Program-made: the position numbers and the translations under genes
Shown here: in pieces, positions 23,028 to 35,200 of the stretch
Numbering within the stretch: the stretch's first letter is position 1
Layout of the letters: each line of letters opens with the position of its first letter
Source of the DNA: Nemertoderma westbladi
Lineage: Eukaryota > Xenacoelomorpha > Nemertodermatida > Nemertodermatidae
Length of the DNA stretch: 61,109 bases
Direction: 5' to 3'
NCBI GenBank assembly: GCA_032718475.1
Contig: JAUCBJ010003337.1
Coordinates: 1-61,109 of the forward strand
The notes under the pieces: model-generated
The model's database searches: none
Told to the model about the DNA's origin: nothing
The model's input: the letters and a program-made list of their open reading frames with translations, nothing else

Positions 23028-23710
23028 GTTTCATTTTCCGTAAGGAGGTCGATGGTATTCTCCTCGTCGAATAGTTGGTGGATATCGTCATTATCTGAGG
23101 AGTATGGTGCTCCCTCAGGTGGGTCGTCTCCCTCACTGGTCTCATCTTCCCATTCACTCACCTGGTAGACTCGTTCTTTGGGTAGCCTTTCCATGAGAGT
23201 TCTACGGGAAGGTCCAGTAAAGTACCAACCTACTCTAGTTCTTCCCGCATAGGTTTGCAGTGGTTGCGGTTGAGCAGGCCGTTTCTCCAATGTCTCAAGC
23301 GCCTCATGCGTATTTTGGCCGATGAGTATTTGCACTCTAGGGTAGTCTGTGTTGAATCTAGGTATCTTATGCTGTTGGGTGAAATCGTCCTCATCCCAGT
23401 TATAAAGTTCCGCTTGGCTGGTAGCGAAGTTCTTTATCGCCACCATTTTTACTGACCTTATACTGTGTTCTCCTAGATCATCCTGGGGGGTGGACAACGC
23501 GCCTACATAATAATCTGTAGTTACTGTGGATTTCCAAACCTGCATAATTCCTGAAATGTTCAACTAAGTTCGGAACTTGGGTTGTCCAGCAAAGATGTCT
23601 TCGGCTAGTTCTTTGTCGATGAATGTTCCTGTGCTGCCGGAGTCAAGGAGGGCGTTCACTATATAGCTCTTTTCTGACCCGTGGACTCTCAACTGCACTA
23701 CGGGAAATTC
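22967..23710 (-). pseudogene. BEL aspartic protease and linker
   Basis: The active-site LLDSGSTGTFI is encoded at about 23615-23650 (DSG at 23636-23644), the retropepsin signature of BEL-type peptidase. A TAG at 23564-23566 interrupts the frame, and a TGA at 23711-23713 separates it from the zinc-knuckle part. The downstream segment has VQILIGQNTHEALE and WYFTGPS, usual for the BEL protease-RT linker. Confidence 0.88.
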
Positions 23711-24382
23711 TCAGATTCCTACGTTGGAAGTTGGTGCTTTCCAAGATGGTAGTCGGTCAGGAGTAGTTAGGGGGAGCTCACTATCTGTTTCCTTCTCATA
23801 TGTAAGTGCTCGATACACTGCGGTATTTATTAGGTAACAGGATTCGTTTTCGTCGGAGAATTCATCCGTATAGAATCCTTCCATCTCAGAACTTTGGTCA
23901 GTGTCGTTCACATCACTGAATTGGACATGTAGTTCGGACTCACTTACCTGACTCGGGCTGTTTCTTTCGAATTCAGTGTGCAACAAGATATGATGTTTCG
24001 CGCCGCACTTTGCACACCTTGCATCGGAGTAACAGGTTCGCCGTTGGTGTCCTTGTCTGAGGCAATTATAACACAACCGCTTATCCCACATGACTTCACG
24101 TCTATCTTTTAGTGATTTCTTTAAAAATTCATCACACACACTTAAACGGTGGGGCCCGTCGCACAGCACACATTTTGGTTTGATGTTACTTACTTTACCT
24201 TGGGTAACGTTGTGCACTCTCGTTCTTTCCTCGGGCTTTCTTCCGTGAACTCTCTTAGGAGACGTAGGAGTTTTTGTTACCTGTTCTCTCCTGTCATTGG
24301 TTCGAGACTTAAATTTACTTACGTCTTTAGGCGCTTTGTTGACATAGTAAGATCTTTCAGTGTCTTTCCCGCTGTCTTCCTC
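23711..24382 (-). pseudogene. BEL gag zinc-knuckle region
   Basis: Same frame as the main gag ORF after a TAA at 24383-24385. Cys/His motifs: CVLCDGPHRLSVC, CYNCLRQGHQRRTC and CAKCGAKHHILLH, which are nucleocapsid-type RNA-binding knuckles of BEL elements. A Ser/Asp/Glu-rich stretch follows before the protease. Confidence 0.9.
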
Positions 24383-26731
24383 TTAAGAAGCCTGGCTTTC
24401 TCCGTCGTCTGTATAACACACTGGTGTTACCTTTCTCCTAGAAACGGGTTTCTCACTTACCTTATTTTCCGGTGTCTTCTCTCTGGACTGCTTTAGGAGC
24501 TGTAATTTTACCTCTCCATCTAAGAATGACATGAGATCAGCCATGGTAGGGTCTCTTCGTTGTTGTTCCATCATATATAAGACTTTCTTGTCCCAGCGTG
24601 TACCTACTCCACCCTTTGGTAAAGTAGAGGCCACGGCTCCAATAACCATAGAACTCTGATATTCATGAGACTTACCTAGCCAATCTAATTGTCTACAGAT
24701 CTCCTGAATCTCATCGGAAAACTCTATAATCCCGCTGCTAATTAACTTTCGGGGCGCTACCAATTTTGCATACAAATACCTAGCTATGTTATTCCTATTA
24801 CCATACCTGATGTTTAGTGTATTCCAAACTTGTCTTAATCCATCTGGATGTCCAATGAACTTTAACGCCATTAACTTGGGAGATCCTTCCAAGCACTCGA
24901 TGAGGAATCTAAGTTTCTCTCCATTAGATAGCACAGAATTCTGTATGTTATCTTTATAATATTCATTAAAAGGCAACCATTTCATCTCATCTCCGTTGAA
25001 ACTGACGATCTCTCCCACCTTTACCGCTTGTCGGGCTTCGGTTCTAGCCATTTGACGCGTAAAACTTTCTTGGGCCATCGTATTATTTAATATCGAGTTA
25101 TCGGTATATAAATTTCTCGGATTAGGATCAGGTCTATAGGGAATATCATTATCAACAGGTTTATCGTTACCCTTAATAGGGTTTACTATAGGAGTTTCTA
25201 CTTCACTAGCAGTATAAATGCGTGTAGGCTCCACACCTTGCGCATGAAATACTTCGGACCGAACAGGTTGACACATTGTTACAGGGGGTGGTGGTATACC
25301 TCTTTGTATATTTACCAATTTATCACGTTCTAACGCGATACTCTGCTGCACTTCTTGCAACTCTAACCTACCCTCTCTGACTGTTCCCTTTAACTGCTGA
25401 ACAGTCCCTTCCATCTCCCGGACCTGCTGAGAGGAACACAAACGGTGTTCCCTCAGCTGCCCGAGCAGGAGACCCATCTCCCGCCGTCCCTCATCCACCC
25501 ACTCTACCGCCGAAGCGGGAGCCGCCAACATAGTAGCGGGTAGACGAGGGACGACGGGCGATAAATCGTTAATGTCCCGCTCGGCGTCTAGGACTGGAAT
25601 GGACTCTGGAACAGTCCTACTGGGTACAGGTAGTTTAGTACTATGCAAAGGGAATTTAGAGTTAGGTTCTGGAAGTACAGGAGTCTCTATCACAGAAGGG
25701 GTGGCTTCGAGAACAGGCCTAATTATTTCAGACTCATCTACTATAGTAGGGAGTCTTTCTACTCTAATAATTTGGTCTGCAGGTTCTGTACTACCTAAGT
25801 CCGCACTAGCTAGTTGCCTTCTCACAGCTGGGGGCAAATTAGGCAATTTCTGATGGTGAGGCGTTCTTCTACGTCTGCTGGAACGAGATCTATTTCCTCC
25901 GCCTTCAGGATCTGTTGTATCGCCTTCATCAGATGATGTAAATCCCTGTCTCTTGGGAGTAGATCGACTTATCATCTGCATATGACTAGCTGTTCTCTGT
26001 TTATTGAAGTAGTCTTGCTTCTCTTGAAGATCCTCCAACTCTAGTTGGGCTGTCTCCTCAGATGCTCTCCGTTCTGCTTCCACCACTGCCTCTGCCGCTT
26101 TTCTTTCTGCCTCTGCCAATGCCGCTGCTGCTTTTCTTTCCACTTCTGCTTCTGCCGCTGCCGCTTTTCTTTCAACTTCTGCAGCTGCCGCTGCTGCCAC
26201 CTTTCGGTCTTCTATACGTTTTTTCTTTACTTGTTCTTCTTGAAGCGTAGCGATGCGGATGCTTTCATCAAATTTAGCTTGGTTCGCAGCTAGCATTTCC
26301 GCATCTATTGCGTCCAGCACAAACTTGGCTCCTTCACTATTAGGACGAAGTCCAGCCAGCCTTCTCCTCAACTCTTCGTCACCTAGAAATCGTTGATAGT
26401 CTGACAGATAGATGTCAATAGCGTCCTTCTTCTGCGGTTTCTCTGCTGTCGCTTCGCTTTCCACTTGAGAAAAGGTAGCGTCTGTTGATTCTCCGTGGGT
26501 TGAGCGCTCAGCCAGCTGAAATTTCCACTGGGCCGTTCCTTGAACCTTGAGACCCACCCGCTGGAACCAAGTCTTTACGGCAACTTGCAACGACGTGTCT
26601 TGTCTTCTTTTCGAAGCTTCCTCAAAGGCCGATAGGATTAATCTGATTCTTAGAATTCTTTCTCGAACTTGATAAAGCAGCTCTCCCTGCTCTTGAGGTC
26701 CTTGGGGTTGTTGAAACAGTTGTTCCTCTAA
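24383..26731 (-). pseudogene. BEL gag, main body
   Basis: Open between a TGA at 26732-26734 and a TAA at 24383-24385. In order: leader; a long Ala/Glu/Lys coiled coil encoded at about 26060-26260; Arg/Ser-rich and Pro-rich linkers; and near the end the BEL gag core (FNGDEMKWLPFNEYY, LRFLIECLEGSP, then IRYGNRNNIARY). Capsid-like assembly role inferred from family. Confidence 0.9.
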
Positions 26732-27378
26732 TCACTCCAAAGAGCTGAAGAATCCCTGTACATATCCTGCTGCCGACCTCTTCCACACAGCTGGATCACT
26801 AGTGTCTTTTGTCACTCCCATCCTGTGTAAGTCCTCCCAGGCAGCTTCCGATAAGTTAAACGGGAGTCCGGGTCCGGGGAAGTTCCATTGCGTCTCGACA
26901 ATAGACTTCAGTTCCTCCCTTGTGTATCCTGCATAACTGTCCTTGGTCGATCTCTTACTTCTCGCCCATCGATTTGGTGTTCCTCCACCGCAATCAATAC
27001 CCTAGTGAGTACGGCTGCAGGAAGAATGAGAAGGGGATCCGAATAAACCGCATCTGCCATCTTTGCTCCGCGCTCGGGTGTCAGCTCTACAATATCCGAA
27101 CTACTGGAGCTATCGGGCCGCTGAGAAATAAGTTCTCGGCTCAGGTGTTGCTGTTGTTTAACAGCTGCCTCTTGGTCCCGCTTGACTTGAGCCCGAGTGC
27201 CTATGATAGACCTACGGTGTTTGACTAGCCTAGGGTCGGATACTACTACTGGAGGGATGACCTTTCTTACAGTAGGAGGTGAGTTGAACTTCGGTCTCAA
27301 ACGTTCCGCACTCCTATCTGGATCACAGATGGTTGTATCTAGGAGACTGTCTGACAGGTTTTGCTTTGTGTCAGACAT
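26732..27378 (-). pseudogene. BEL gag, N-terminus (frameshifted)
   Basis: A genuine ATG at 27376-27378 starts a 156-codon ORF ending at 26908. Around 26930 the coding sense passes to the next frame (GYTREELKSI), which runs to the TGA at 26732-26734. This looks like the start of gag with one frameshift. Sequence is hydrophilic, with a poly-Ser tract. Confidence 0.75.
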
Positions 27379-29289
27379 GTTTGTTTGTACAGTTGAATGC
27401 CTACTGCTATAATTACAGTTAAAGCAAGTCTAGTAATTCAGTATCACTGTTAGCCTAGTAATTAATTACCGATATCATTACTCTATGTAACGTGATATAT
27501 ATACAATATATTAGAATACCGGTATACACTTATAGTATATATAAGGATTATTACGGATTGAATATTAGGGTTCGTCACAGAATACCGGTATATAATTTCA
27601 GCACAAATATATATAAATATATAATAAGCCTATCGTGAATACCGGTATACAACTTACACTTATAGTATATAAGTATAATTATAGACTAGAATTAATTACA
27701 GAATACCGGTATATAATTTCAGCATAAATTTATAGAAATAAATATAATAAGCCTATCGTAAATACCGGTACGTCAATTATTTTAGAATAATTGAATTCCT
27801 GAATTTTAGGGTTACTTAGTTACTTTACTTTACTTTATTACCGTTATTTAAGCAGTAGTCCAACTGATATTAAGACCTAATTGTTGTATAACAGGCCTAC
27901 TATTTTATAAATAGGTTTGAGTTGATTTATAATATATATATACCCGTTTAATGGGTTTTGTTACAATATTTGAAATAAATGTTATTATTTCTGGGAAAGA
28001 GTCACTACACAGAAGCTGTACGCTCTCAGTGAAGTGCTACTTGTTGGACACTAAAACAAATAATTCTAATTGCCTAAGTTACTTATTACTACAAATTACG
28101 TACAATTACGGGGTGAGATTACAATCTCTAAATAAACACAAAAATTACACGTACGAATTTTTAGGGTTAATTTTACAAGAAATCTACAAACCAGCCTAAC
28201 AAGTGGTTAAAATATCTGGTTATTACAACGGACAGGATACTACGGTATTTGAAAATAATAAAGCAGTAGTAAATATATTGCATTGTCTAGATAAGAAAAT
28301 ACCACCGTCTGATGACTTATTGCCATAGCGCTATAAGTATTACGTTATGTACCCGGAGTGTTCCTACCTAGAAGTTAATTACCGCAGCCTACTATAGCTA
28401 ACGTGCCTATTAACCACTTTACAACACAAATATACTGCCTACACACTAATTACCTTCGGAAAGCACTGTACACTAAACCCTAAATTAGGTACAAGTACTT
28501 ATACAACAAATAACCAGCAGTTAAAAATACTTGTACAGCTAAAAGAACCACGGTATCTGCCGGAGTGACCAGAGTATAAAATCACCAGTCTTTACCTATG
28601 CCAAACAGCCCTGATGTAGTACCGGGGTTAATTTAACTATAACGGTATGTATAACAAGCACAATTACTGTAGGAATAAACTTGGGGGTGTGAATGTTGCG
28701 AATAATCGCATAAACTCTGAATAATAAATATCACGCTACCCGTACAGACTACACAAACAAAATACAGACCAAACGCTGGCAGACTACTATCAAGCCTAAA
28801 TAAACTACAGTATATGCAGACTCCGAAATGGTTAGTTAGTATGCGTTCTAACCGAGTAGTACGACTTATTCTTTCGGGGGGGATTTACCTTACAGCACTG
28901 GATGCCCCCACGTTCCTAACTAGTACTTTATCGGACATACACTCTACACACACTGCAATCTCTTCGGACCTGACAACAGCCAGACAACAATCCAGCCTAC
29001 AAATTATTTGTACAATTTGAGCGGGCTTACACGCCTTCTGCTCAATATTAACTTACAAATAAATAAAACTGACAGAAATAAATAAGCTCCAAAAGAAACA
29101 AGGGGTGTACAGTCCCTAATCTCTTAAACAGCCTACCAATATACAATATCATAATCGAAATAATACTAGTACCTGTACTGCTGTAAGTACCGGTTCGGGT
29201 GGTTAGGCAGTTAGGCCTACTGGTTACCGGTCGACCGGTACTTTTGCCTTTATTGCCTACGTTGCAATAAAGAAAGCAATAACTGTTAT
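27379..29289. other. BEL 5' leader with short tandem duplication
   Basis: Untranslated leader between the 5' LTR and gag. Two copies of a 121-bp unit (starting 27578 and 27699) share CAGAATACCGGTATATAATT and AATAAGCCTATCGT; a third partial start is at 27513. There is no tRNA-type primer site starting TGG immediately inside the LTR. Otherwise no feature seen. Confidence 0.65.
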
Positions 29290-30485
29290 TGTTCGCGCTT
29301 TTAGACCTTTAGCAGTTTAACCTGCAAAAATTTAGGTGTCTTCTAGGTTATAAATCGACTTTAGCCTATAACAAGTATTTGATACACATAAAGTTACATT
29401 AGCCGAAGCCAGCCTATGCGCGACCATTCACCCACGGTTAAGGGAGACTGGATTCGGATGCTCTGACCTTATTGCGGTGTAGGCCTACTGTATTATTCGA
29501 TTGCTCGTTACTATAATATCTCTGACAAATATTATTCACTTTCGGGAAATATTAACAGTTCCTTTAGGACGTGGCGCTCTAAGTATGTAAACAGAGTTAT
29601 GACTTACACTAAACGCAACGGGATGGCTATTGATTTTAGTATAAGGCGCATTCTTTAGGAAATGCTTTGTTATCTATCACATTTATGCACACTACCGCAC
29701 ACTGCTGCACACTGATCTGCCAACCTTCACTAATTTTAATCATATATAAGGAGAACAGCAACTGACACATGTAGGGTCTATGAAATAGCATTCAATTCAC
29801 TCCAAAACCACTATAATGTAAGTCGCAATTGCTACAGGTAACCGGTCTCTCTAACCTTCAGTATATCAAGAAGATTGGGGTTTTATGATTATTTATCGAT
29901 ATTCTCCAAATATAACAACATATCCATCAACTGATAACCATTAATAACCGACAGTAAATAGCAGTAAAATAATGCGGTGAAAGGTACAGAATAATATGAT
30001 ATGAGTACCAGTTTGTATGAGATATGACAGGCTGATAACAGTTATACGTTTCTATAATCAAAGCCGTTCTAATGTTTGGCTAAAGTCTGAAACACAGAAT
30101 AATTCCAAAGCCGATGTTCTGGGCTCAGGAAAAAAGGTAAACAAAGACCATCATGCATTGCGCGATCTTCCGTAGGCTTCTGTACAAGATAAAATGAAAA
30201 TCGCTCTGATTGGTCGAGTGAGCCGAACAAAGAAAGCCAAAAAGCTCCACATCGACATATCAGCTGATAGATGTCGTCATCTGAACTACACTGTATTAAG
30301 AGTATTTTGGCGTATTGCGGCATAAAATGGCTTGTTATGTCCGCTAATGTACACATACAGAAAAATGGCTTTTTATGTCCACTAAAACACCTACACAGTA
30401 AGAAAACGGCTTTTTATGTCCACTAAAACACCTACAGAGTACTTTGCGGGGAAAATGACTAGTTATATCCGCAAAAGCCTTTACA
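29290..30485 (-). repeat. 5' LTR of the BEL element
   Basis: 1,196 bp; same ends as the 3' LTR. It carries about 50 bp at 29811-29860 missing from the other LTR. U3 subrepeats lie at about 30325-30485. In element orientation this is the promoter LTR. Confidence 0.92.
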
Positions 30486-30499
30486 CTTACTTTTGATCT

Positions 30500-30650
30500 C
30501 TTCCTGTCATTTAAAACAGTGACTTTTCTAAATTTTATAACTCCCAAAAATAAAACTATAACCTGTTCTTTTGACTTTATTTTACTGTTTTGGTTAAAAT
30601 TACGTGCCACTGTAACCTGCTCCTTTCCCATAATTGATAATTTTGGAATC
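30500..30650 (-). repeat. Dispersed repeat family A, long copy (reverse)
   Basis: The reverse complement reads GGGAAAGGAGCAGGTTACAG, then TTTTAACCAAAACA, then AGGTTATAGTTTTATTTTTG, matching 40876-41000. It lies directly beside the BEL insertion. Confidence 0.75.
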
Positions 30651-32079
30651 CGAATCCGCGTTTTACACCTACCCATGTATGTGTTGGTACCATAATGCTA
30701 AGTGTCACCTACCTAACCAATAACTAAACATAACATAACTAACTAACCATCTTTGAACCGGGAATTATTCTTGCACCCCTAGAGTACGTAGTACGTACTG
30801 TTAGAGAAAGGCATCTTATTTTAACTGCGACAGAGGGGGGGGGGGGGGGGGGTTAAAAAATATAAAGTATAGAAAATAGACGTAAAAGTTGACAAAACGT
30901 GACGAACGAAATAACGTTTATTAATAATTACATTTAATTCTTTAATATAAATAATTAGAGTTCACAAAACTGTTCAGTTGGAATTTTAAAGAAAATTAGT
31001 TCGGCAGCAAACAACATTTAAAAAGTAATATTAATAGGCTAATATGATTGTAAATATTTCTAATAGTAGTAATAAACTCTTAATCAGCTAAATTTCACTA
31101 CAATGCACCCATATACCTAGCAACAATATGATAGGGCACTTACTGTAAAAAATAAAAACTTCCATGAATTAAATAACCCGGACGCCAAACATTTTGAATA
31201 TAAAATATCGCTTCATCAATGTCCAACACTATTTTACACAAATGTTGTCTATTTCAAGTACAACATCTCCCACAACAACCATTTTTAGCATGTCGAAATC
31301 CCGGCCAAATTTTTCGATCATATGCTAAAAAATTTGGTATGATGATAGTTCGACAACTTTTCTTACTGCTGGCATTTCTTATTTTCTGAGCTATTTCGAT
31401 ACAACAAGCCGGTGAAAATCGTCTATTTGGCAATATTGAGCCACCTCAGTCGGCTTTATTTGTCGTCTTTGGAATGTAATTTAGATAGGATTGATTAGAC
31501 CCGCCTATCAGATTCCGAATCTGAAAACCGTTTTAAATTTCACCAAAAATTGCAAAAATCAAAATACTAAGTGTACATTTTGAGGCGTTTAAATCTCTGT
31601 CCGCGTAATTAATATTCTAGAATTGAGTAAAAAAACATTTAGAGCGATTTACGAGTCAAAATTTACACCTTGGCGGTTTTCAGATTCAGAATCTGCAGGT
31701 GAAGGCGGTTCTAATGTCTAGATTACATTAATTATTAAAGCCAACATAGATGGATAAATATTGCTAAATAGGCAATTTTAATGACTTGTATCTAAATAAT
31801 TTCGTATCATAAAAAAAAAAAATTTCGTAGCATAATATGATTAAATTTGAAATAAATGGGGGTGTATGGGCCTCCGACTAGCTATTAAGGGAGATGGTGT
31901 ATACCGGTAGGGTATTAAATTAACAGCAATCGAAGTTAAAACACCAATCCAAATAATTATTATTGTGTAAAACAATGAGAAACATTAACAAAAGGCATCC
32001 TGCTAATTATTTAGTTCTCAGCTCTCAGATAAAGTTTCAGAGTTAATGGCTATAAAGTACACACAGTTCAATGTGTCTG
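30651..32079. other. Intergenic stretch, OTUD5 3' flank
   Basis: AT-rich, no gene. It holds a G18 tract at 30835-30852. The 3' UTR and poly(A) site of OTUD5 should lie in its right part; I see no convincing AATAAA on the minus strand close to the stop. Confidence 0.5.
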
Positions 32080-32261
32080 TTATTGCTTTCTGGAACTATT
32101 CTGAGAGTCACTCTGCTGCGATTGGCTGTCCTCGGAAGTTAGACTTGCATCTGATTGGCCAATCTGGTTTTGCTTCAGACAGTCTAAGTATTCCTGCTGT
32201 GATTGGGCCAGCACGCGAGCCAATAACTCATTGTCATCTGAAGTGTCCCACCCAGAGAATC
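32080..32261 (-). CDS. OTUD5: OTUD5 exon 8 (terminal)
   Basis: Acceptor TTATTGTAG|GATTCTC, entered in phase 1. It encodes residues 523-582, including [10 protein letters not shown] and [12 protein letters not shown], then a Ser/Gln-rich tail and TAA. The WD-acidic-LA-SQQEYLD arrangement matches the vertebrate C-terminus closely. Confidence 0.94.
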
Positions 32262-35200
32262 CTACAATAATAACCAATAACACGATTATAATATACAGAG
32301 AGTGGCCATTCCATCACCGCGAGCTACAATTATTTCGTATCTGGGTATTGGGCAACCTCAAATTTGGTCATGATTTATTGTACACTAGTGTTGCAACGGG
32401 ATCCCGATGGAAAATCCCGATCCCGCCCGATGGAAAAATATCGGGATTTTTCGGGATTTGCTATATCTGAATTTGTATGCCCTGCAGCTTAAAATTTGTA
32501 AAATTGTATAAAAATGTACAATGTCTCCAAATAACAAATCAAAAGTTTGTCAAAAACAAATATAATGAATTATAGAGTAAAATAATAGGTAACGGTTTTG
32601 CTTTACTACCTACTTACAGTCATACAGAGATATTAAATGAATGTCTATATTATAAAATAAATAATAGAAACACTTGTTGTGTTAACTTAATGCTTTTTAT
32701 TGAATATTATGAACATTTTTATGTGGCAGCTGGTTTCACTGTGTCAAGTACAATGCACACATCTCCAACCAGACACTATATAACATTGGAGGTGTCTCAT
32801 TGGTTCCCCAAGCTTGACACTAGAACGAAGCCGCCTCCGCTTTGCAGGACATTGCTTTCGCCGTGAGGACCAGCCAGTGCATAATCTTGTACTTTGGCAG
32901 CCTAATGGAGTGTGAATAAGCATGGTGGACAGCCCATGACTTTCTTGAGACGCATCTTAAAGGACACTGGCCTTGAAGATGCGGATAATCTCGCGAAAGC
33001 CATGGTGGAGAGGGAGCGGTGAAAATTTGTTGATAAGCCGGCACAGCATTCTTAATGCATTTAATCCAATTGTGGATTGCTTGGTCGTGGGAATTTCTTT
33101 TGGCCAGCATAGCATCTCCATGTGCAGCTTCAATGCAGCAGGCTGATTATATTATTATAGTGATGTGACAGCGATTCAGTCAGACTGTAGTAGATATATT
33201 AAAAATGTAAAAATTATATTAAAAACTTAAGTGAAATGAAATACGTACAGTACGTGGGAAATAAACTACGTCTGTGAACCAATTGTGGATCCCGATCGCG
33301 TTGCAACTCTATGTACACTCACCCAATAGAGATGCTGGGATATGATGTATAGCGCTGGTATCCATGGTAACGGCAGGTCGGTCGTGGTTTGGTTGTAGGA
33401 TAGGGGCGGCCCAGGAGGTGCTCGGAGGTGGGGTGGCCGCACTGGGGGGTGAGGTGGTGCCTGGGGTAGATCGCCCTGTAGGGGTAAGATATATACGGCG
33501 GGATAATTGGGGTTTTATGGTTAATCAGTATCTACATTTTGGGTACAGAAACCTGACAATATGGAGTTATCGAAGGGTTGTGGTGCGATTAAAGTAAATC
33601 ATTAGGTTGCCATAGGTGGTGGGGTTTATAAAGAACATGACATATAAATAAATAATATAACGTTAATATATAAAGAACAAGGGATGTAAAAAAATTAATT
33701 TTAGACGTCGGTTTTATCGTTCTATTTCTGACTGAAATACAGTATATGTGGTAGAGAAGGGAGTCGGTGTTACTAACCCGTAGCTATGTGTGGCAGCTCT
33801 GCATCGAGTTCCAGACCGCCACTGGCTCCTTTGGGACTGCTGGGAACTGACCGACGTGGTGACCGGCCCATCTTCAAGGAACCCGGCACGCCGCCTTGTG
33901 GGTCGAACAGCTTATCGGAGACACGGTGGTGTAGTTTACTGGAATGACCCCCGCCTTTGTTATGCTGAATAAAAGTAAATAAAGTTCCCCTGACAGAAAA
34001 GGTAAACACCCCCACTCGACAACATTAATAAATTTAGAAAACCAATGTTCTGAAGCAATATATTGTATAGCACAGGGCACTCGGAGAGACAAGTCATTAA
34101 TTACAGATGCAACAAATAAACACACTTTCAATGGAATTTCGCCACTGTACTGTTTGTGTAGACGTACTTACACACACGTGTTGTACACGAAAGGAATTAA
34201 TAATTAATGTATTGTAAAGTCACACGATTTACAAAAAGCCTATAATAGGCAAGATTTTGTAAACTAGTAAATAACACCTTTGATCTATGGGTTGGCGAAG
34301 TTAATCAAATCACTGGCAAAGATAAATCCAGAATGAGATATTAATAAAATTAACATACGGTATTATTATTTAAGAACATTGCGGGAACCTTGTTAAATCT
34401 ACATGGCTATAATCCCAAAAGTTAAATAAACGATATGTCTCTTCAACAGATCTCGGTTATTAAAAGTAGTACCCAATGAGAAACACTCCCCCTGGCAACC
34501 CACCTGGTCGGTGACCCACTGAATGTAACTTTCCCTAGCAACCTGGTCAGCCAACTCTTCACTGGTGGCCTCCCAGTCTGTCATGCGCAGTTTATCTTCG
34601 AGCATGGCGCCCTCTAGCGGATCCATTTCAGACCGAGCGAGAGCCTCACTAATCAGTCTTTTATCTGCAGACTTTTAAGAAAAACAATTTAAAATATAAA
34701 CAAATTGCGAATAATTGTGAACAAAAATCATTTATTTAGGCTAATATTTTGTATTTCCTAAACTACAGAGTATGTATTAGGCAAACTCTATATTAGATAA
34801 CTATACTAAACTCTGTATTAGACAAACCGTAGCCTGGTCAGGACCAGGAAGGATATCCAACATATGGCCCGACTGCTACTCTGGCCCAGGATAGCCCGGG
34901 ACCGGGCAGCAGGGTGAGGCAATATGAATCACCTAAACCTAGTTCTGGTAGGGGCAGTGAAGTTTGTGAATGTATATCAACCGATTTTAGATCTGGCGAG
35001 GATCACAAAATAAATCCTACACATGGCCCGACTGCTATACCAGCAAAACCCGACCTTGGAACAACCCAAAGTCCAACTGATTATGTGCCTGGCCTGACTT
35101 CAAGCTCCACCCAAATAACTGTAGTAAAATGGACAGGAATAGTGGGGAGGGGAAGCCTGCGAAACCCACTCTATAATCGTTGAATGATCCAGAGAAGTTT

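Larger units (their letters stand above)
15037..30485 (-). mobile_element. BEL/Pao LTR retrotransposon, 15.4 kb, defective
   Basis: Two near-identical direct repeats (15037-16182 and 29290-30485) start TG and end CA, and bracket gag-pol genes on the minus strand. Flanks are CTTAG (15032-15036) and CTTAC (30486-30490), a 5-bp target duplication with one change, the size expected of BEL/Pao. The order gag, CCHC knuckles, aspartic protease, RT with YMDD, RNase H, integrase is canonical. About 15 substitutions and one 50-bp indel separate the LTRs by eye, so insertion was fairly recent, yet gag-pol has six in-frame stops and at least two frame changes. At 15.4 kb it is long for BEL; the excess lies in a 3.1-kb 3' region with three unknown ORFs and a 1.9-kb leader. 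No tRNA-matching primer site was seen next to the 5' LTR. Confidence 0.92.

Noticed and set aside
29255-29289. tRNA primer-binding site inside the BEL 5' LTR
   Set aside because: No TGG-starting segment complementary to a tRNA 3' end lies within about 10 bp of the LTR edge. The site may be mutated or the primer unusual.
34664-34671. Acceptor CTGCAG for OTUD5 exon 5
   Set aside because: It would enter in phase 1, while exon 4 ends in phase 0 at its only good donor. The AG seven bases upstream keeps the frame and the conserved alignment.
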